Part shown: in pieces, positions 53,811 to 64,000 of the stretch | Layout of the letters: every line of letters begins with the position of its first letter | How positions within the stretch are numbered: the stretch's first letter is position 1 | Assembly: GCF_029227915.1 (NCBI RefSeq) | Contig: NC_079875.1 | Coordinates: 28,952,001 to 29,016,000 of the forward strand | DNA: 64,000 nt | Reading direction: 5' to 3' | Source: Hydractinia symbiolongicarpus | Lineage: Eukaryota > Cnidaria > Hydrozoa > Anthoathecata > Hydractiniidae | The notes under the pieces: model-generated | The model's database searches: none | What the model was told of the DNA's origin: nothing | Seen by the model: the letters and a program-made list of their open reading frames with translations, nothing else | Position numbers and translations under genes: made by a program

Positions 53811-55860
53811 TCCAACTTTTTTACAGCCGAATGTTAATCGAGAATTTGCAATATTATACCAATTATAACGCCTTTTAATCTGTTCTATAATAGATTGTCG
53901 AAGTGTGTGAACAAATTTTCTGGACCAACAGAAGAAATCTTAGATTAAGGCATAATAAACAAAAGTCAATTAAAGTAATACTGGTAACAAAAATAATATG
54001 TCTGCCTAGAAGTGTCAGGAATGCCGTACAAAATTACCGTGATTTTACTCAAAAACTATAGGATAATTAAGGTTTTAAAAAACAACAAATAACGGAGTGT
54101 CCCTTAACTCCTACAATAAAGAGCTTCTAAAAGCAAATACGAGCTATGGCAACAAAAGACGTCTATTGTTTCACTGTTTAATTAAATATTTTTGGCGTGT
54201 GTCATTTGTGTTAAGTTGTTTGAGTATTGTGAAAGTTGTTTTTAAAAGCACAAGTTAAAACGTTTTGTTCATTTCTGTAGTTTTAAAAATACTTCCAGTA
54301 CAGATCTTACGACGTTAAATATCAATTAAATTTAACCGTTTACGTTATATTTGGTTTGGAAAAGTAAATTGATTGTTTTACAGAACAGAAAGCCATATAT
54401 TGCATTTGCTTTAAATAAAGGCTGTCTGATAAGAAGGGTAGCGTTGCAGAAAAAAACATAACACCGAAAAATTTCGGTCTTGAAAATACTCGATTGATTG
54501 TGCTGTAAGTAAAATATTATTTCGGCTTATTATTACTTCCTTCGTAAGTTGATCGAATCATTTTTGCTGAGAAAAAATAAATTTTCTTTTCTTATTAAAT
54601 TGTTTATTCTAAGTTTAATGTTTGGTGATTATGCTGAATTTTGGAGGGGTATACTTTTAGATTCATAATCTCGATTCTTTATTTTTTTTTCACAAAAAAA
54701 CAGTTGAATACATTTTATTAGCTCGTAGTGACATGTCACAGAATACCATTTCACATTATCTATCGACTTTTCTTCAACACCTTATTTTCAAATTCTCACT
54801 TTTCATCACTTACATCTTTTCAGGTCATCTAGTTATATCTCAGGCTGGAAATTTACATGTATATACGAGAATTGATCTAACTACGCGCAAGACGTGATAA
54901 AAAAGAAATTGAACTTTATACGAAGTTATATTATTTTTTCAATTTTTTGATCTTAAAAACGATAATGAAGTAAAAAGAATTTTTTTAATATACAACGAAA
55001 GAAAATTGCTATTTCGAATTTTTTTAATGTTAGACTCGGTCCACGAATGCTCGAAAGTCGTTGCAGCGTTAGTTCAACCCGGAATCTGGTAAACCCTGCA
55101 CTCAATTTTGAATTTCAAAATAATAAAGTATTAAAAAATGTATTTCTACTAAAATTTTGGATTTCTGATTTTCAATTAAATTTGAAATCAGTGGTCGTAA
55201 GGGTACACACGTTACATATATTATGAATTACAAGATTTTCAATGATATGAAAATCAAGAATACAATTATAGCGAATAACAGACTATCGTGATTATACTTA
55301 AAATTATATGACAACTATAAACATTTAATGACAACAAATTACGGAGTGTCTTAAAGCTTCTACGATGAAGAGCTTCTAAAAGAAGATACGAGCTATGGCA
55401 ACAAAAGAGGTCTATTATTCCACTGTTTAATCAGTTTTATTACTGGACAAACGCTGGCGTGTCATTTGTTGTTTGAGCATTGTGAAAGATATTTTTGAAA
55501 ACACAAGTTAGAAGAGAGAGTTTTGTATATTTTTGGTAAATAATTTAAAAAAATAATTCCAAGACAGAGTTTATGTAAGGGGGAATATGTTACGACTTAA
55601 ATTAAAAATTCATTGGTTGACAGAAAGCTATATATTGCATTTGCTAAAATAAAGGCTGTTTATTCCAAAAGCTTATCTGTTATTGTGGGTGTGATGCAAT
55701 TGCGTGTATTCTAGGTTTTAAATGTTTTGTGATTATGCTGAATTTTGGAGGGGTATATTTTTAGATTCATAATCTCGATTCTTAATTTCTTTTTTCACAA
55801 AATATTAGTTTAATTCATTTTATTGGCTTGTAGTGATAGGACACAGAGTACACTTTATTT
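53811..55860 (+). repeat. Duplicated non-coding block upstream of the TRIM-ankyrin gene
   Basis: 53811-54740 and 55320-55860 share, in order, the ACGGAGTGTC...CTATGGCAACAAAAGA segment, GCGTGTGTCATTTG/GCGTGTCATTTG, and GATTATGCTGAATTTTGGAG followed by TTAGATTCATAATCTCGATT and GTAGTGA...ACACAGA. Spacing between matching blocks is about 1.1-1.2 kb with many indels, so this is an old tandem duplication or two old insertions. Confidence 0.7.
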
Positions 55861-56255
55861 GTCATGCATCGTAATGTAAGCATCGATCTAAACAATATAA
55901 GAAATTGCACAAATGCTGAATTCAAAAGCTATGCATCCTTGTACATAAATAATCCTGTCATTGACATGAATATTTATGCATTGGAATGCAGATAATATTT
56001 TTAAATTTTATGCTGATTCACACGAAATTAATTTTTTATTCATTTTGTAAATTACTTGTATATTTTTAAACCTTACTTAACTGTGTGAAATCACTGTAAA
56101 AGTCTCTTCTTATCAGAATGCGTGGCGAGGTTTGCTCTTAACAAAAGTTTAATCCCGAGCATTTGAAGTAATACTGTTCATCAATAATATACTGAAAAAT
56201 CTCACTCAGCAGTAATAAATAAGATACTTGAAATATTTTTTTTTTTAGAAGTAAA

Positions 56256-59200
56256 ATGGCTTTATCAAAAGTTGAGCTTGCTGCAATGTTGGAATGCAAG
56301 ATCTGTTTAGACACCTATCATCAGCCTAAACAATTAAACTGTGGACACACTTATTGTCAAGGTTGTCTAGATGGTATTTTAGTATTTATGGAAGATGGGA
56401 GTGCTGAACTGCCTTGTCCAGTAAGATGTACTAAAAAGACAACAATTACTCACGAACAAACAACATCCTCGTTAATGACTGTGTTTACATTAACTGGCAT
56501 TTTGGACAAAATGTAAGTTAATTGTATGCACATAATACTGAAAAACGCTCATTCTGTACCTTTCTCAGTAATTGTAGGAATTTTTATTTTAGACAAACGC
56601 GCATGGAAATAACACAGACATAATTTTATGAAAATTTTTTTAGTTCCTAACATTTCAGTTCATTTGGATGTGAACAAAGAAAAAAAATTACAAAGCTGAA
56701 AGTACTTCATAAAAAAATAACAAACAAATAGAAAAATGGTATTTTAAAGCAGAAATTTTATACCAAATATTTATAATTTAACGTAAGTAACAGGTGTTCA
56801 AAATATAAGAACAAAGTAAGAAAAACAGCAACTCATGGTCGTCATAAAAAGTGTATAGCATATGTTAGGAAACTCACTATAATATATAATTTGGTTATAT
56901 AGAGTGTTTTTAATAAAATAATTAATTTTACTTTATCCATAGTTCACCTGGTAAAAATGTTAAATCTTTATGTCAGCAAAGTAAAGAATGTAAGCAGATA
57001 ATCAGCTATTCCTGTACAACATGCAGTTTAAAGATCTGTAAAAAATGTCAAAATCTTCATTCTTGTTCCAACAAATCATATATCAATGTCATTTTCAATC
57101 AAAAATTGCAAGAACTCCAACCATTGTGTAAGCAACACGACTCGCTTGCAAAATTTGTCTGTATTGATTGTGAACATTTGTTAACATGTGTATATTGCAC
57201 ACACAGACAACATAAGAATCACAGAATTAAATCGATGGATGATTTTGGACTGGAAGCCAAAAAGTGGTTCCAAGCGTTTATCACTTCATTCGATGAAACA
57301 AAAGTGGTGTTGGAAATGTTAACTAGGAAATACCATGACGCTCTAACAAATTTAGAGAAAGAAAGGGAAGTATTTGTTCAAAAATTAAATGAAAGAAAGT
57401 TAAAACGACTAGAAGAATATCTCAAAATATTAAATAAAGAAGAAGAAGATCTATTGCGGATATTCGATGAGAAATTTGAAGAATTTAAAGCAAAATTGAC
57501 TTGTGATGGTTTTGTCGACAATAAGAAATTACAAGAGTTTACAGATTACGTTCAAGCTTTTAATTTAAAATCTCATTTTGAGTTAGTTACTGAAAAGTTG
57601 GAAATTGAACGACAACTTCGCAAGCTATCCTCGTTTCCAAGAACTATCCCAACATTCAATTCACATCTTCATCAAATGAACAAAGCAGATATTTTGTCAA
57701 ATCCATTGGGCGAAATAAATATTTCAATAGATGACGTCACCACTGTTGGTGTAGATCCCAATGAATATTCTGTTTATAGAAACTTGATTGATGAAGTTGA
57801 AACCCAACCCAACTATTCCCAATTAACAACTGATCTAATGAACTTAGTTGAAAGTCTGAAAAGTGAGTTTTCATTTTATTGATTAAAGTTTTAACATAAA
57901 TTGTGCGAATTTTAAAAAATTGTTATTGTATTTTATAGAGTACGAGAAACCAATTGTAAATCCTTCTTCTGGAAAACAACAACAGAAGTAGGTATATTTT
58001 AAATCCTCGGAGAGCTATGTGTTACTTGTCATCTTCACTAGTCATCACCATAATTATCAGAATCAGACTTCGTTGTCATTGAACTATTTTAAATGATTGA
58101 TATATCATTACAACTGCTTCAATATTTGTCACGTACAATTAAAATATTTCTACAACCTGTTTGTTAAATGCTTGTACAGATTGATAAAGATTAAAAAATA
58201 GTAGCAATGTAATTAAACGGTGTTTTTATTTAGTAATGCAAAGCCAAAAGGTTTCCAGCTTGTTAAGAAGAGTTACTCTTTTGAAGGTATGAAGCTTTTT
58301 ATGTGGTGGAGATAGGTTAATTTTTCTCGATACACAGTAATTGTGGTATTGCTAAAAGACTATTACTACCTAAAACAAGTTGTATATGTAATAACGTGAG
58401 CACAAGTATTACTCCAATGCTATCAACTCCAAGTACTCATCAACTTTGAAAGTATTTTGTTTTTGCTGTGTACTGCGCATAGTACTGTTCTTTTCTGTTT
58501 GCTAGGCTTTGGAAAAAACTTTCTCACCAAAACTTAAACTATTTTAAGATAAAACCGATATGCTGAAAGAGATTTTAGGCGAGAAAGACTGGGGCTAGTT
58601 CTCTTGCATTACGCAGAAATTTGACTATTTGTAGTTGTTTGATGATTAACAGTACTTTCAATCCCATTTGTAATCACTTGTAGTTTGCCGTAATTCTATT
58701 ATTCCAATTTTCACCACTCGTAACAAAATCTATATTCTTTTTTTTTCACTCTTTCCCACGCGCTCCATAAATATTCTTACTCGCTAACCCAATCAAAGTC
58801 AGTTTTTGTACTTCCGTTTTTATCCTTAACAACTAATCGTATCACTCATGACTTAAAAAAATAAAAAATAAATTAAAAACTATTTGAGAATCCACATAAA
58901 ACTCCCGCACTGGATAACTCTAACTAATGATAATTTCTCACTAAACAATCCCCCTGCACTTCTAGACAATGACTCCTAGCTAATTTCTACTGAATACATG
59001 CCCTACGAAGCGACTTCCACGCTTTTTTTACCACAATAATTTTATAAGAACGGGAGCATTTTCTTTCTGGCAAATACGAATAACAAAAGAACAACTTTAG
59101 GTTCAAATCGTTGTTAAGGACAAGCTGATTTTCGTCGTCAAGTAAGAACAGTCCAGTATAGAAATTCTCTTGACCCTGAATAACTTTCTCCCAGAACTTT

Positions 59201-60488
59201 TTTTCTTTAATAATTGTTCCCTGGATAGCCTAAAATTTAAGATCTAATATTTTGACAAATCAAGATCTCGAGTTCTTCTTTGCTTGAAACAGCATAATGA
59301 TGTTCTTTTTATTCACAAAAATATATGTAACATATAACGCGGTGGAAAGGTAAGAAAAGAAAATTCAGAAAGTAAAGTAAAGGAAGTTTTTTTTTGCGAT
59401 AAAGTCTTTCTTCAATTTTATTATGTGCAAGAACCAACGTTGTGATTGACGAATTACAGTGTAATTGTGATTTGTTAGAAAATGGCATGACAGACTGATA
59501 CTTGAGTAGAAGTTTCTAGTGAAACAAAGTTAACAATAATTAGTCAGATTTTGGTGAAAAAAGAACTGTGAATACCTTTTCAAGAATACTTTGACATCTT
59601 CAAAAAATTTGAAATTTGTGATAGGGTACATACGCCATTTGTAGCACATAAAAAAATTATGCACTAAAGATGGCGTAGGTCAAAATGTTTCTTCTTTAAT
59701 TATGTCATTTTTCTTTTTTAGTTTAAAATTTGTAACTCGCACTTGATCTGTTTATCTCGCAGTTTGAAATTTGTACACTGTTAGTTTGCACCTAATCAAA
59801 ATCGAGGATAAAAACTAACAGCGTTTTTCTTCTTTATTAATAATAGTAATACGTGCAAAAAATGGAAACATTGAACCAAAATGTCACGTGACCCCAGCCA
59901 ATAGCGTAGTCCTGCTGAATAGGTTATGCTGTGAAAACATTATTTTAAATAGAAAAAAAAAATAAAAATAAAAAAATAAAAAAAATAAAAACTTATTTTT
60001 GTTTTTATAATTTGTGTTTAGAACTTGAAACAATCATTGAAAATGGTGATGTCAAGACATTTCAAACAATTCTTATTGATCATCCAAGTATCGTTAAAAT
60101 GAAAGATGTTTATAAAACAACACTGTTGATGAAAGCTGCATATTACAATGATCCATCAATAGTGAAATGTTTGATTGATGCTGGTAGCGATGTGTATGCT
60201 GTGAATGAATATAAATGGAATGCATATCACTACAGTGCATGTTATGGTCATCATGATGTTTTGAAAGATTTAATCAATCATGACGTAACAAACATTAACA
60301 ACGTAAACAGATACAATGACACACAATTACATCTTGCATCTTTTCATGGTCATATTGATTGTGTGAAGTTGTTGTTGTCTATACCACACATCGATGTCAA
60401 TATACGAAACAAATGGAATGAAACTGCTTATGATGTTGCTTGTAATAACTCTATCAAACGTTTATTACAAGAACATTACAGAAATTAA
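56256..60488 (+). CDS. TRIM-like RING/B-box/coiled-coil protein with C-terminal ankyrin repeats
   Basis: Five exons with GT-AG borders and matching phases: 56256-56512, 56943-57862, 57939-57987, 58234-58286 and 60022-60488 (1746 nt, 581 residues). Residues 14-58 form a C3HC4 RING (CKICLDTY, CGHTYCQGC, last pair CPVRC with one extra residue). B-box 1 is about 96-127 (CQQSKEC, CTTC, CKKC), B-box 2 about 148-181 (CKQHDS, CIDC, CVYC, HKNH). A Lys/Glu-rich coiled coil spans about 185-300. The last exon encodes roughly four ankyrin repeats (KTTLLMKAAYYND, NAYHYSACYGHH, TQLHLASFHGHID, ETAYDVACNN). The start is the first ATG before the RING; an acceptor-like TTTTTTAG lies 8 bases upstream, so a 5' UTR exon is likely. 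Predicted role: ubiquitin E3 ligase with ankyrin-mediated target recognition. The 1.7-kb last intron could hide further exons, but none is needed for the frame. Confidence 0.85.
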
Positions 60489-60892
60489 GAACATTTTCAG
60501 ACAATTATACTTTTTAATTTACCTAAGCAAAAAAGGCACATATCGTCTTTTTTATTAGAACTATAGGTTATAGTAGAATAGGTTTCTTATTTATTTCATA
60601 AATTTACGTTCACAAATTTCAAAATATCACTTCTTAAGAGGAAGAAGGTATAATTCATCAAATACAAAAAATTTTGCTGGGATGTGTCATCTTTACTAAC
60701 AGAGGAGGTACTAAGACACCTCAGTAGTTTGAAAAACAGGACGGTTTGCTGTTTGTATCAGAATTAACCCTGAGAAAAAACATTTCAAATAGAATTTGTT
60801 TTAACAAACACCACTGGCTCTTTCTGGACTTATCGTCAAAATCTTTTTCTTTAATCAAGAACGTAAAAATCACCAAACAAGTTTTCTTGACA
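60489..60892. other. 3' flank of the TRIM-ankyrin gene
   Basis: AT-rich; probably holds the 3' UTR. No further gene recognised before the satellite starts. Confidence 0.4.
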
Positions 60893-63800
60893 TGTACATA
60901 TCGCAAATATATGACACTAGTCACTTTCCATTATCTCGTTTATCAATTCCACGGATAAAATATATAGAACCTGGGACGAGGTTGTCGTCTCTAAATGACA
61001 ATTATCTTGTATCAATACGAAATATCGCAAATACATGATACTCGTCGCTTTGAAATACCTCGTTTATCAAATTTACAGCTAAAGTAGTTAGAACCTGAGG
61101 CGAGGTTGTCGACAATAAATGACAATTATCCTTTATCAATGCGAAATATCACAAATACATGACATTAGTCACTTTGAAATGTCTCGTTTATCAATTTTAC
61201 GGCTAAAATATATAGAAACTGAGACGTTGTTGACCCTAAAGTACAATTATCTTGTATCAATACGAAAAGTCGCAAATACATGTCACTTTAAAATGCCTCG
61301 TTTATCAACTTTACGACTAAAATATATGGAACCTAAGACGAGATTGTCGACCCTAAATGACAATTATCCTGTATAAACACGAAGAATAGCAAATATATGA
61401 GACATTTGTCTCTTTTAAATGCCTTGTTTATCAATCATAGGGCTAAAATATATGGAACCTGAGACGAGGTTGTTTACCCTAATGGACAATTATCTTGTAT
61501 CAATACGAAAAATCGGAAATACATGTCACTTTGAAATGCCTCGTTTAGGAATTTTACGACTAAAATATATAGAACCTGAGACGAGGTTGTCGACCCTAAA
61601 TGACAATTATCTTGTATCAACACGAAGAATCGCAATTATATGAGACATTTGTCTCTTTTAAATGCCTCGTTTATCAATTTTGCGGCTAAAATATATAAAA
61701 CCTGAGACAAGGTTGTTGACCCTAAATGACAATTATCTTGTATCAATGCGAAAAATGGCAAATACATGTCACTTTAAAATGCCTCGTTTATCAATTTTAC
61801 GAGTATAATAAATAGAACCTGAGACGTTGTTGACCCCAAATGACAATTATCTTGTATCAACACGGAGAATCGCAAATATATGAGTCATTTGTCTCTTTTA
61901 AATGGCTCGTTTATCAATTTTACGACTAAAATATACAGAAACTGAGACGAGCTTGTCGTCCCTAAGGTACAATTATCTTGTATCAATACGAAAAATCGCA
62001 AATACATGACACTCGTCACTTCGAAGTGCCCAGTTTATCAATTTTACAACTATAATATTTGTAACCTGAGACGAGATTGTCGTCCCTAAATGACAATTAT
62101 CTTGTATCAATACGAAAAATCGCAAATACATTACACTCGCCAGTTTGAAATGCCTCGTTAATCAATTTTACAACTAAAATATATAGAAACTGAGACGTTG
62201 TTGACCCTAAAGTACAATTGTCTTGTATCAATACGGAAAATCGCTAATACATGTCACTTTGAAGTGCCTCGTTTATCAATTTTACGGCTGAAATATATAG
62301 AACTTGAGAGGTTGGTGACTCTAAGGTCAAATTATCCTGTATCAATACGAAAAATCGCAAATACATGACACTCGTCACTTCGAAGTGCCCAGTTTATCAA
62401 TTTTACAACTATAATATTTGTAACCTGAGACGAGATTGTCGTCCCTAAATGACAATTATCTTGTATCAATACGAAAAATCGCAAATACATTACACTCGCC
62501 AGTTTGAAATGCCTCGTTAATCAATTTTACAACTAAAATATATAGAAACTGAGACGTTGTTGACCCTAAAATACAATTATCTCGTATCAACACGAAGAAT
62601 AGCAAATACATGTCACTTTGAAATGCCTCGTTTAGCAATTTTACGACTAAAATATATGGAACCCGAGACGTGATTGTCGTTCCAAAATGAGAATTATCTT
62701 GTATCAATTCGAAAAATCGCAAATACATGTCACTTTAAAATGCCTCGTTTAGCAATTATACGACTAAAATATATAAAACCTGAGACGAGGTTGTTGACCC
62801 TAAATGACAATTATGTTGTTTCAATACGAAAAATCGCAAATACATGTCACATTGAAATGCCTCGTTTAGCAATTTTACGACTAAAGCATACAGGACCTGA
62901 GACGAGGTTGTCGACCCTAAATGACAATTATCTTGTATCAACACGAAGAATCGGGACTATATGAGACATTTGTCTCTTTTAAATGCCTCGTTTATCAATT
63001 TTACGACTAAAATATATAGAAACTGAGATGAGGTTGTCCACCCTAAATGACAATTATCTTACACGAACACGAAGAATCGCAAATAAATGAGACATTTGTC
63101 TCTTTTTAATGCCTTGTTTATCAATTTTGAGGTCAAAATATATAAAACCTGAGACGAGGTTGTTGACCCTAAATGACAATTATCTTGTACCAATACGAAA
63201 AATCGCAAATACATGTCACTTTGAAATGCCTCGTTTAGCAATTTTACGACTAAAATATATGAAACCTGAGACGTGATTGTCGTCCCAAAATGACAATTAT
63301 CTTGTATCAATACGAAGAATCGGGACTATATGAGACATTTGTCTCTTTTAAATGCCTCGTTTATCAATTTTACGGCTAAAATATCTAGAACCTGAGACGA
63401 GGTTGTTGACCCCAAATGACAATTATCTTGTATCAATACGAAAAGCTGCAAATACATGTCACTTTGAAATGCTTCGTTTAGCAATTTTACGGCTAAAATA
63501 TATAGAACCTGAGACGAGGTTGTCGACCCTAAATGACAATTATCTTGTAACAACACGAAGAATAGCAAATATATGAGACTTTTGTCTCTTTTGAATGCCT
63601 TGTTTATCAATTTTCAGGTTAAAATATATAAAACCTGAGACGAGGTTGTTGACCCTAAATGACAATTATGTTGTTTCAATTCGAAAAATCGCAAATACAT
63701 GTCACATTGAAATGCCTCGTTTAGCAATTTTACGACTAAAACATACAGGACCTGAGACGAGGTTGTCGACCCTAAATGACAATTCTCTTGTATCAACACG

Positions 63801-64000
63801 AAGAATCGGGACTATATGAGACATTTGTCTCTTTTAAATGCCTCGTTTATCAATTTTACGACTAAAATATATAGAAACTGAGATGAGGTTGTCCACCCTA
63901 AATGACAATTATCTTACACGAACACGAAGAATCGCAACTGTATGAGACATTTGTCTCTTTAAAATGCCTCGTTTATCAATTTTACGGCTAAAATACATAA
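60893..64000 (+). repeat. Satellite array, ~120-bp unit, 26 units, continues past the window
   Basis: The phrase CGTTTATCAATTTTACGACT and variants recurs 26 times between 60938 and 63973 with spacing 112-128. Each unit contains AATATATAGAACCTGAGACG, AGGTTGTCGACCCTAAATGA and CAATTATCTTGTATCAA. Two unit types alternate irregularly: one with ATGTCACTTTGAAATGCC, the other with GAGACATTTGTCTCTTTTAA (about 7 bases longer). Longer periods are visible: 62808-63060 recurs at 63662-63915 (about 854 bases, seven units), and 61985-62200 recurs at 62345-62560 (361 bases, three units). Open frames within it are by-products of the unit lacking stops. Confidence 0.95.

Noticed and set aside
61119-63819. Open frames on both strands in the satellite as repeat proteins
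   Set aside because: They arise because the unit lacks stops in some frames; they shift with each indel and occur equally on both strands.
60893-64000. Array of regular repeats as a CRISPR array
   Set aside because: Units are ~120 bp with no unique spacers; the whole unit repeats, and the setting is eukaryotic. It is a satellite.

Overview
The window is AT-rich animal DNA. There is no bacterial gene organisation: coding sequence is split by GT-AG introns whose phases fit, and most of the rest is decayed transposable elements and satellite. The repertoire (TRIM-type RING/B-box protein with ankyrin repeats, DUF4806-like gene, Crypton, ISL2EU, hAT, Tc1, several non-LTR retroelements, a tRNA-derived SINE) fits a cnidarian, probably a hydrozoan. 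That placement is inference from general resemblance.

Layout. 1-7.25 kb: a ~370-395 bp tandem repeat, a GC-rich foldback element, a spliced gene ending in an intact Crypton-type tyrosine recombinase catalytic region, a SINE, and an AGGGAGCA array with a 28-bp perfect palindrome. 7.25-13.4 kb: a minus-strand non-LTR retroelement (copy A) carrying a later plus-strand EEP/RT LINE inside it. 14.9-19.5 kb: a zinc-finger relic, a Tc1-like remnant, a protein-kinase-like gene with an exact tandem duplication of two upstream exons, a second SINE. 21-23 kb: RTE-like LINE remnant. 23.6-27.7 kb: copy B, the most complete copy of the retroelement. 28.2-29.2 kb: DUF4806-like gene. 29.9-32.2 kb: an ISL2EU DNA transposon with an internal deletion. 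36.2-43.3 kb: copy C, split by a ~4 kb hAT transposon. 48.2-50.3 kb: half of a second Crypton recombinase, abutted by a 5'-truncated copy D. 50.3-56 kb: dispersed and duplicated non-coding repeats. 56.3-60.5 kb: a five-exon TRIM-ankyrin gene, the cleanest host gene here. 60.9-64.0 kb: a ~120-bp satellite with higher-order structure running off the window.

The most interesting system is the retroelement family present four times (A-D). Its polyprotein runs reverse transcriptase, CCHC zinc finger, PD-(D/E)XK endonuclease and then a ubiquitin-specific protease (USP) with Cys and His/Asp boxes. Two copies show the endonuclease-side sequence and the USP Cys box in one uninterrupted reading frame. 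The 3' UTR holds 1-4 copies of a ~100-bp hairpin-bearing repeat and ends without poly(A). Independently, the hAT element at 36328-40351 encodes an OTU-like cysteine-protease domain in the same frame as its transposase, separated by one stop codon. Two unrelated element classes in one window thus carry deubiquitinase-like domains.

Nearly all element genes carry frameshifts. Many sit in homopolymer runs, so some may be assembly errors rather than true lesions.
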